A stretch of 64,000 bases of DNA from Oncomelania hupensis. Taxonomy: Eukaryota; Mollusca; Gastropoda; Littorinimorpha; Pomatiopsidae. A program made the translations under genes and the position numbers. Location: assembly GCA_036898135.1 (NCBI GenBank), contig CM072511.1, positions 20,598,319-20,662,318 of the forward strand. Direction: 5' to 3'. The notes below the pieces were generated by a model. That model was not told the origin of the DNA, did no database searches, and saw nothing but the letters and a program-made list of their open reading frames with translations. Below are positions 56,201 through 64,000 of the stretch, piece after piece. Position 1 is the stretch's first letter. Every line of letters begins with the position of its first letter.

Positions 56201-59200
56201 GACTTGACTTCTCCTCTCCTTTCTGGTGTCCCGCAAGGCTCTGTCTTGGGTAATGTTTTGTTCGTGCTTTACACCACTCCACTATCCTTTGTCATCAAGC
56301 AGCACTCTGTTGATCATAATCTTTTTGCTGATGATGCACAACTTCAAAAGTCTGCGAAATCTTGTGACATTGACTCAGTGACGGACACACTACGTGACCG
56401 TACGACTGATATTAAGACATGGATGACAAACAGCATGCTCAGGCTGAATGACAACAAGACAGAAGCTCTCTTTTTCTCCAGTGCAACTCCTATCTCTGCC
56501 TCTTCTCTTACCATTAGATCTTCCACTGTTCTCTATTCTGACAAGACCAGAAATTTAGGAGTTATCCTTGATTATAAGTTCTCAATGAATGTTCGCTATT
56601 CTCAATCAGTTCCATCCGTCGCTTCCTCACTATATATGCCACAAAAACACTAGTTACTTCTTATGTAATGTCCAGAATAGACTATTGCAACTCTTTACTT
56701 ATTGGCTGCAATGACTCTACTCTAGCACCCTTTCAAAAAGTTCAGAACGCTGCTGCAAGCCTCTTGTTTTCAAGTCAAATCGAAAACAACGATGCACCCC
56801 TCTCTTGCCCAACACTGGTTACTTGTTTTAAAACGCATTAAGTATAAAGCAGCCTGTATTTGCTAAAATATCATCACTGGATCAGCTCCCAAATATCTGT
56901 ACACTACTTCTCGCACCCTTCTCTCTTCAAGCGATACTCGACTCCTCCGCCAAGGCCGCTACAAACGGAAATCACATGGTCTCCGCTCTTTTTATGTCTA
57001 TGGACCTCAGCACTGGAACTCTCTTCCCTCCGATGTCAGACACTCTCCTTCAATTCAAAGTTTTAAAAGCAACATGAAAACCTTTCTCTTTCAGCAGCAC
57101 TTTACATAATTTACATTCTTTCTTCATTTAGTATTCTTGTTTTGTGTGTTTCTGTGTGTGTGTCGTGTGTCTGCGTGTGTGCATGCATTTCTATGCTGTC
57201 TAATATTATAAATATATACATAAAACATGAATGTATTATTAGCTGAATGTTGGTGTGTGCAAGCCTAGATCCACAGGGTAGGCGCCTTACAAATGCTAAT
57301 TATTATTATTATTACATCCAGCTCCAAATACACTCATGTACTATCAAATAAATAACAGCAATAGTTGTATTATGCCAATAAAAAAGGTGACATTGGTATG
57401 ACCTTGCACTTCAGTGACCTTGACTTGGGATGACCTTGACATTAACCTGACCTCTCATGCTCATGTATAATAATAATAAATAATAAAACAGGTATTTCTT
57501 AAGCACAGTACGCACTTTGAGCTCACAGCGCATGACATCTTTAAAACAATTGGTATTTAAAAACATAGTGTATATTGATCATGACATACAAGCACATTCA
57601 CACTAACAATATGTGATCAAATAACCTAATATTGTTGCATACTATTGGTTAAACAGAGCCATTCCACTGTACACTTTTTGTATGTTTTTCCAAGGCCTAA
57701 AATGACACTGACCTTCAAGATAAACACAAAAACGAAAAATATATACAATATCAGTCTATCATTTCTAAATACAAGAAGTTTGAACTTTATATCTCTCATA
57801 GTTTAGGGTCAAGGCCACTTCGAAGTACCTATACAAACTGATTTTGATAGGATGTGTGTCTCATTGATATCTTTCATGCATCTGATTGATTGATTGATTG
57901 ATTGTTGCTTTAGGTCCAGCGGACTCTTCCGAGCCAAATCAGGACCGGACAACCCCCAATCCGCATAAAAGATCTGCCGAAACAACCCTAGTGGGAAAAT
58001 TGAATGCCCTCCACCGGCCAGTCACTTTACAATAAAGACATCCCACGCAGGGGACGGCTGAGGCTTTACCCCAACTACTCGAACCCCCGGTTACAAAAAC
58101 AAAATAGAATACAAACATCATTATAAATCATCAACAAAACATATACATATAAAATGCCTATAGTGCTAAATAATAACATCATAGGAAGCCCTAGTGACCA
58201 CCCGGCAGAAAGCGTCCAACACTCCCAAGCTGATCCAACAGACCTCATACACAAACAAGGAGTCTTGTCCAGGAAGAGTTTTCAAGAAAAAAGGTAGATC
58301 ATTGATCTAGCGAAGAAGAAGATAGTATAGCAGAGTGATAGGACAGATCAGGAATGGGAAAGAGCAAATCAAATAATCATGTTCAATATAAATAACTTAG
58401 AAAAAAAGTGAAAAATTGTCATTTTTCGATTAACATTTGTGGATTCTGTGACCTTGACGTGAAGTAATTCATTCACTGATCATTTATAAGGTCTCATGAA
58501 TATACACCATCTTACCAAGTTTGGTTGTGATAGTTGAAATAGGTTATGAGGTATTAATCCACTTGCAAGTTTTGCATGTCCAGATGGTGGACGCCAGAGG
58601 GCAAACGACCTGGATAACGGACAGACTTTAACATCAGGGTTCTTACCCAAAAAGCACTTCAAAATTCCCAAACTTTTCCCAAACCTTTCCCGACCATATT
58701 GTCAGAAATTCAAAGACCTGTAAGATACAAACTTACCTATTTAATATTTGATATTCAATGACAAAACAGTTTAGATTTCCATCAAGAGCATGGACCACAT
58801 GGTATAACTACACAAATTTACCAAAGGTGTTCTGCAAGCTTTATTATATTACAGTTCAGTGTCAATTCTTCTCAATTCAACGAAAATTTCTGATTTGTTG
58901 ATTACTTTGTTTTGAATTCGAGTGTAAAGAACACTTTAAATTGTTGAATCATAAGTACAGGGCTGAGTTTATTTGCAAAAATTATTTATCCTTTGTTGTT
59001 TTATGAATTTAGTGAGATGGTGATCAGAAGAGAGTTCTACTGGTTTTTGAGTCCACTGATCTTTTCTTGGATAAGTATATCCAGTTCTTGGGCCTGCTTG
59101 CGCTTTTCCTGTGAACGCTTCCTGAAACTGCATTGGATTCTGCAACGAGTGTGAGCTTAGCTTTTTTCTCAGCCTCTTCTGCTCTCAGATCGGCCGACCT

Positions 59201-62200
59201 CTCCAGAGCTTCAGCATCAGCAACAGTACGATTCTTCTTTGATTTGAGATGTTCAATTTCTGCAGCCAACATTTGTATTCAGGTTTTGCTAACCATAGCT
59301 CGTTGAAGGAATAAACGCCCGGCATTTTGTCAACCTCAAACTCGCAGGAAGAAGAAATACGCGGTTCCCGGATGTTGAGCAATGGGAAGCAACTATCGAT
59401 TTCAACTTTACTGGCGAGAAAACGAAAGTACGTTTGTACTCCGACGATCGCGTCATGATCGCTTGCGTTTATTACGGTGAAAAAAAAAAAAAAAAATCCA
59501 AACTACGTACATTTTAAATCAACACTCATATTTATTTTTGTGTTCTTTTGCAAATTTCCCAAACTTTAGACAAAAACTTAGTTTTCAAAGACTTTCCAGG
59601 GCCTGGAAAATGTATTTTATTATTCCCAAACTTTCCAAGACCTTCAAAGACCGTACGAACCCTGTTTATAAAAAAAAAATTTGGGGGGAGGGGGGGAATA
59701 AGAGGTGGTGGGTGGAAATGTCATTTTTTGACATTTAGGACTCATCTTGCACAGATTTGCACAAATCTGAAATTTGTGGTGCTATGCATGTGAACAAGAA
59801 CTCACCTTCCTAAACACTTCATAACGAGATGTTGACCAGATGTCAACCTGAAAACAAGAAAAGAATACAAGACATCAATACAATTTAACACATTTAAATG
59901 GGTGAGTACATAGACTCACATCACTATCCACAGGAGTCAAAAATGTTATTATAACTTTAAAATAATGTTTAACCTGAGCAGCTCTCTGAGGAACATGCAC
60001 TCAGTACTATTATGTTCAGGAGCTCAACATAAAAGAATTATTAATACGTTCAACAGATCGACAAAACTTTACAATAATCTATCGAATTTTAATAATTCAA
60101 TAAAAAATTCAAGATCAGACACCCACCTTTCCATCTTCTGTGGTAAATTCCTCATTGATCCCTTTGACCTTAACCCACTCAATAACAAGACCACGTAGCA
60201 CCACCTGGGCTTTCAGAACTCGCCCCAGCACAATCTGGGTAAACCAAAAGTCATTATCATCATGGATAAGACTAATAATACCAAAAATTAAGACAAAACG
60301 ATCCCAGTAAATCACTTAATAAAGCAATCTGTTAGAGAAAAACAGGAACATAAGCAGAATTGAAAACGAGGGAAACAAGGCTTGACAATAAAGGGAGATG
60401 ATTTCAACGATTCAAAGCAAGCATTAAAAATAGATAGGTAAACTGCACGCATAGATCTGCTAAAAATATTACTATTTATCTGCTTCAAATGGATGGCAAT
60501 ACATAGTGCAACCGGGCGTAGCACTATTTTCACTCTGAAAGAAAACAAGAAGGGGAAATCAACTATCTCCACCTGCATGACAGCACAGCTGCCTAGTGGT
60601 CGTGTGATGGTGAAATGCATGTCCTGATGCTGTCGATCCAACTGACTCACTACATTGTCAACCACACTGAAAAACAATGAAAGCAAGATAAACAAGTACA
60701 AAGCTAAGAAGTCCGAATAGGGCCAAACCTTTGGAATGACTAGCACGCATTTTTAAGACACTGAAATTTGGCTTTCTATGTGATTAGTTGTGAATTGAAT
60801 GACATAGAGTAGGCGTGTAAATTGTAATACAAATCTATGAAGCTTGGATGATCAATTCCATAAAACTTATAATATGCTCCTTGTCATTCAAAAGTTCAAT
60901 CATTTAAGAGTCATATATTCCTTGCCTTGCAAATCTATAAAAAGTATAATAATTTAATGTGGTGGTGTTGGTGGTGTTGTGTTTTGGAGAGACGATGGTG
61001 TGTTATGTGATGGATTGGAGGCTATGGTGAAGGCTCACACATTCTCTCTCTCTCTTCCCCAACGCCAGTCCGTGATGACCGTTGAAATGTTTTATTTAGA
61101 AGACATCATAGGCTACTAAGAGCAAAGGCATTGCGAGTGGCACGACCCTTATCTACTGCGTGGTGCCCGGTGCTCTCCCCCTGCCGAGTTTTGTGTTTTG
61201 CTTTTATTGCGGACCGTCAGCCGTAGCGACCGTGCAGCTTACGCATTCCCCCACCCGCCCCAAAATCTTGGCTCGCTGGCTAAGTTTGTGTTAGTAACTA
61301 AACTTACTTTAACGCATAAGGCTAGAAACGCAAACGAATACTATACAAATTATATATTGACGGAAACGCAAAAATACAACCTTTCTTCTGTTATAACAAT
61401 GTCAGACCTATCTGCTTCAAAATAAAAATAATACGCAATTTAAGAGGGGGTTGGCTTCTGCTCCTAAGAATGTCACGACTCTAAACTCATAATAACTCTT
61501 TAATTTAATACTATTATAAATAATAATAGTAATGACAAAGAAAGAACAACGTCTCCTCTTTTCAATGATATACAATATGGCATGGTTACTATTTTGTGTT
61601 CCGACTATGGCGAACTAAACTAGAAAACATCTAACACAACAACTTACAGTTACCTTTATAGCCTTCTGACAGCTTTTCACTGTTTCCCTTTCAATGGGTA
61701 TGTCCCTATAAAACTTAATATTTTATTTCCGTATCTACTATTAGAGAATGAACTAAGACATCGGAAAATATCACACTAAGGTGTTACAGTGGAGAATCTT
61801 TGCTACACTAGCATCATACACAATTTATAATCTTATGTTTTGTAGGCAAGCGGGAAGGTCCGTTACAACCGGCCAAAATAATCAGCCTCAGCGGCAGCTG
61901 AGAAGTACAACAGCGCTGTGTCTTTATCAACATGATATGCATCGCGCTATCCTAAACATCGCGCTCTAATTCAAAATTGCTACATAAATCACAAATAAAG
62001 TTTATATATTCTAATAGAGAATTTAACGCTGCGTCTAATGGTTATATGCTTTAAAGGATCTGAAAAATGTATATCAAGTTATTTCATACAGTTAGTTTAA
62101 ACATAACAGAGAACAAAGTTAGGCCTACATATCGTATGGTCAGAAATACTCGTAGCCAGCACGGCTACATTAAGAAAAGAGATCTGTTATTAGCATAGAT

Positions 62201-63844
62201 AATTTCTGGTGAGAAAAAATATTTACACTAAACTAAAGAATTTAAAATAAGCATGTAGCACCTACCATCATGCACATGATTTACTTGATCATTAGCACTA
62301 GTTCTTACACCCTTCCCAAAAATATGTTTGATCCATCTGCTATTAAAAACGAACTTGATGTAGCTAGTATCTTGTAACTAAAGCCAGTAAATGAGAGAAA
62401 TAAGTAAATACATTTATAAATAATTTGAAAAATACTACAATCAAATAAACAAATTAATAAATAATAAACCTAGTATACGGCATTAATGAAAAACATAAAT
62501 AAATTTATAAGACTGCATAAACAGATTTTGTTTAAACTAAAGAAAGGAAAAAGGCATTACCTTGGTGGGGTTATGTTAGCTGTGTTAACTGGTCGCTTGG
62601 CCCGCTTCCCTCCCAATGCCAGCATCTGTTGTGGTGACCTTTTCAGAGCATTCTGGCTCAACACGTTTGCAGACAGCACAGCATATTCATGCATCTGTAA
62701 AGTTGAAGTACAACACATAAACTGACAAATATGTTTTAATTACGTCATGAATGAATGAATGAATGAATAATTTATAAAGCACGTGAATATCTCCACGCCG
62801 ATGGGCATGATCGCAGCGCTTATGGGATGGAGGTGGATAAACACACACACACACACACACACAGTGGCGGGAAGGGTGCATAGATCATAACTTAACATTT
62901 TAACTTCTTCACTATCGCTCAACACATTCTAGCAGGCAGACCAGTCAATTAACATTTGTGCAATACTTTCACGCAGTGACTTATGAAATTGGGATGAGAA
63001 CAGATAGTTATACATCCAGATTAGCAAGAAGAGAAGAAATGTGTTTTCAAATGCATAGACAGAGTCTGCTCTCTTTATGCCTTCTGGAAGAGCATTCCAC
63101 CAGACCGGTGCAGTGTATCTGAAAGACCTCTGGCCATAGCTCTTAGTCCTACACTGTCATAATTTACATGACACTTTTCCTTTGGTATGCCATAAAGGGT
63201 TTGCCAATTTTGTTCAACAAGAGCTTGCCCCTGGTAAACAACATGTTATTTTTAACTTTCCCGCTCAAAAAATTACTTCCCACTCAAAAATGGAGGTTGA
63301 ACAATTGACCAATCAAATCTGCTTTAATATATTGGATTAGAGTGGGACGTCAAAATTCCAAACACACGTTCCACAGGCTACTATGCAGATCAAAGTAAAC
63401 ATGATTCGGTGCCGATGATCAAGTTGTGTTGTTTTACGTTCCTAGCTTTTTTTTAACTTACCCCCGGGCAAGTGATTTTCATGATTTGTCTTTCCCCCAA
63501 CTTTTCTTACTTGCCCCGGGAATTGGGAAATGGGATTTGGCAGTTCCTGCCATACCTTTCTCCTACCCCACCTTCTCTCTCTATTTTTTTTGTTCACTCT
63601 CCCTGGCTTGCTCTACCTTTTTATTTTCAAGTACTCATTCACTCACAGATTCTGGTCTAAGAGGATGCTAAACACACCTATAGATGCTAATGAATACTGT
63701 GTACAAACCTTGTTGAAACGCTTGTACGCCTGGTTGACTTGGGAGTACAGAGGTGTTCTGTCCAAGATTGGGTCTAAGCTGACATAGTCACAGTTTGCAG
63801 ATGGCGAAACCTGCACCATGTTTTGGCTAACTTTTTCCAACTCT
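53125..63844 (-). CDS. MED27: Mediator complex subunit 27 (partial, seven exons)
   Basis: Mediator relays signals from transcription factors to RNA polymerase II in the nucleus; MED27 is a tail/upper-module subunit. The exons, minus strand, are 63844-63709, 62694-62561, 60666-60573, 60234-60127, 59847-59806, 54067-53990 and 53259-53125 (stop TGA). They total 727 nt, 241 residues plus stop, with matching phases and GT-AG introns. The translation follows vertebrate MED27 colinearly: SLDPILDRTPLYSQ, SQNALKRSPQQM, GRVLKAQVVLRGLVIE, TTEDGK, DIWSTSRYEVF, SDHAAAAMLHYYAP and the C-terminal APCHKCGKYLQ..PPTWRDFRTRE..H..CRQ, which keeps the cysteine/histidine pattern. Human MED27 is about 311 residues, so roughly 70 N-terminal residues lie beyond 64000. 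Intron sizes, in transcript order, are 1014, 1894, 338, 279, 5738 and 730 bp. Confidence 0.95.
53511..53834. mobile_element. MITE in a MED27 intron
   Basis: A 324-bp element with inverted ends of about 45-50 bp: GGGATCTTTCGTAAGCGAG, then TTGTGAAAGT and GCACTACTT, with few mismatches. It is flanked by TA on both sides (..aaTA and TAat..). The interior is not coding. The TA duplication suggests mobilisation by a Tc1/mariner-type transposase, but the terminal sequence is not one I recognise. Confidence 0.8.
53990..54067 (-). CDS. MED27: MED27 coding exon f
   Basis: 78 bp, phase 0 at both ends, encoding ISDHAAAAMLHYYAP to CIKSFA. The acceptor is atgttgtag and the donor gtgagt. Confidence 0.95.
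54676..57110 (+). pseudogene. L2-like reverse transcriptase pseudogene
   Basis: Frame 54676-55080 holds KSDHNAILCHL (endonuclease end) and RERRLAERRWLKSGLTVHKE. Frame 55480-55895 holds KPLLKKTTLDKNDLKN, LEKVVLKQL and LVDNSAAFDTIDH. The last has Asn where the Asp-x-SAAFD motif normally begins with D-x-S, so a catalytic region residue is altered. Frame 56204-56653 holds GVPQGSVLG, FADDAQLQKS (catalytic FADD) and NDNKTEALFFS. The tail end has SRIDYCNSLLIG and GPQHWNSLPSDVR in another frame. Multiple shifts and stops make it non-functional. Confidence 0.85.
55896..56213 (+). mobile_element. Short insertion with TTGAC tail inside the L2-like LINE
   Basis: Interrupts the reverse transcriptase between ..NNSSSNA and SPLLSGVPQGS. 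It starts with a (TG)n run and ends gaataaagatttcatgacttgactt, resembling a retroelement 3' end with a short (CTTGA)n tail. The family is not recognised and the target duplication was not found. Confidence 0.6.
57319..57880. other. Intronic sequence, unassigned
   Basis: AT-rich; phrases such as gaccttgacttgggatgacc recur loosely. No feature supported. Confidence 0.4.
57884..58369 (-). mobile_element. S-family element, 5'-truncated, AATC tail
   Basis: Tail GATTGATTGATTGATT at the low-coordinate end, short-subtype 3' end, and colinear body to gggaaagagcaaat. The 5' ~110 bp with the hairpin is missing. It lies in the 5.7-kb MED27 intron, in the same orientation as the gene. Confidence 0.85.
58635..59664 (-). 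mobile_element. hAT-type transposon, internally deleted, in a MED27 intron
   Basis: The left end cagggttcttaccc and the inverted right end cagggttcgtacggtc share CAGGGTTC-TAC, typical of a group of hAT elements. Subterminal sequences on both sides are rich in ttcccaaactttcc. The flanking octamers tttaacat and tttataaa match at only five of eight positions. A minus-strand coding remnant starts MPGVYSFNELWLAKPEYKCW and then leads into AEKKAKLTLVAESNA-like sequence. This resembles the start and end of a transposase-type protein with the middle removed. Confidence 0.6.
59806..59847 (-). CDS. MED27: MED27 coding exon e (42-bp small exon)
   Basis: Fourteen codons, VDIWSTSRYEVFRK, phase 0 at both ends. 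The acceptor is ttgttttcag and the donor gtgagt. It was identified by matching the DIWSKSNYQVFQK stretch of vertebrate MED27. Confidence 0.93.
60127..60234 (-). CDS. MED27: MED27 coding exon d
   Basis: 108 bp, phase 0 at both ends, encoding IVLGRVLKAQVV to NEEFTTEDGK. The acceptor is tttacccag and the donor gtgggt. Confidence 0.95.
60573..60666 (-). CDS. MED27: MED27 coding exon c
   Basis: 94 bp. The first base completes the serine codon; then VVDNVVSQLDRQ to GSCAVMQ. The acceptor is gtttttcag and the donor gtggag. Confidence 0.95.
60667..62560. other. MED27 intron b-c
   Basis: 1.9 kb, AT-rich. A GGTGGTGTT patch lies at 60960-60985 and a T/C-rich patch near 61040. No repeat family was recognised. 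Confidence 0.5.
62561..62694 (-). CDS. MED27: MED27 coding exon b
   Basis: 134 bp, encoding MHEYAVLSANVL to NTANITPP plus two bases of a serine codon. The acceptor is ctttacag and the donor gtaatg. The lysine/arginine-rich GGKRAKRP corresponds to the basic linker of MED27. Confidence 0.95.
62744..63160 (-). mobile_element. L2-like LINE 3' end in MED27 intron a-b
   Basis: An (AATG)n tail at 62746-62769 is followed by ataatttataaagcacgtga and, further on, ttctggaagagcattccacc and ctgaaagacctctggcc. These are antisense phrases typical of L2-like 3' ends. A (CA)n run lies inside at 62840-62862. Confidence 0.5.
63161..63708. other. Intron sequence with paired CCCCGGG words
   Basis: acccccgggcaag (about 63460) and cttgccccggg (about 63510) form a short inverted pair. 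Nothing else is supported. Confidence 0.4.
63709..63844 (-). CDS. MED27: MED27 coding exon a (first in window)
   Basis: 136 bp. Starts with the last base of a split codon, then ELEKVSQNMV to AYKRFNK. The acceptor is tttttattgcag and the donor gtttgt. The upstream exon is outside the window. Confidence 0.95.
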
Positions 63845-64000
63845 CTGCAATAAAAAATTAAAACTACAAACAATAAATTAAAGAAAAAAAAAACTCTATT
63901 AATTTCTACATAAAAAGTAATCAACTTTAATGAAAAGCGGGTGAAAGTAATTAGAAACATCTGCAAGGAGAGCAGCGAGTAGAAGAAAACTTGTCAGTTG

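Larger units (their letters stand above)
54580..57318 (+). mobile_element. L2-like LINE in the MED27 intron (opposite strand)
   Basis: Runs from an endonuclease remnant (ITETWLYSAGDEAKLKEL at about 54605) through the reverse transcriptase and C-terminal region to a 3' UTR with caggcgccttacaaatgcta-like sequence (starting at 57276) and an (ATT)n tail (about 57298-57315). Most of the endonuclease is deleted between 54660 and 54676. It is interrupted at 55896-56207 by another insertion. It is antisense to MED27. Confidence 0.85.

Overview
The window is eukaryotic nuclear DNA from an invertebrate. It has GT-AG introns, very dense microsatellites, and many 5'-truncated non-LTR retrotransposons of RTE, Rex1/CR1-like and L2-like type. 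The repeat spectrum (craniofacial-development-protein-2-like RTE, tRNA- and 5S-like SINEs, long CA minisatellites) resembles a marine mollusc, perhaps a gastropod. That assignment is an inference from family resemblance only.

Right end (53.1-64 kb, minus strand). The one host gene I can support is MED27, a Mediator complex subunit. Seven coding exons (63844 down to 53125) join into 241 residues plus a stop codon, with consistent phases and GT-AG borders throughout. The N-terminal exon or exons lie beyond the window. Its introns hold an L2-like LINE, an internally deleted hAT-type transposon, a TA-flanked MITE and one copy of the S family.

Centre (40.3-46.7 kb). An 80-bp satellite array is split by a nearly intact RTE retrotransposon (40791-44216, 11-bp target duplication). 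This RTE is itself interrupted near its N-terminus by a 66-bp retro-insertion. About a dozen further RTE pieces are scattered from 6.4 to 50.8 kb. Several have clear target duplications, two look 5'-inverted, and two are split by Rex1/CR1-like LINEs.

Left and middle (1-40 kb). A dispersed element, here called the S family (working name), occurs about 14 times. Full copies are about 555-580 bp. The element begins with a GC-rich hairpin and ends in a 3' stem-loop followed by a tetra- or pentanucleotide tail that differs between copies. Copies have 9-16 bp target duplications, and some are only 60-85 bp long. I do not recognise it as a named family, and it is the best candidate here for something undescribed. 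One copy sits inside another, inside a CA-rich minisatellite (8.5-10.7 kb). Other features are a hAT-like TIR pair in a TAG repeat that encloses a decayed RTE (12.9-15.5 kb), an approximately 800-bp fold-back element (34.5-35.4 kb), an inverted-repeat element holding an RTE fragment (37.9-38.5 kb), tRNA-derived SINEs and a 5S-like SINE.

Apart from MED27 I find no convincing host gene. Most other open frames are repeat or retroelement sequence.
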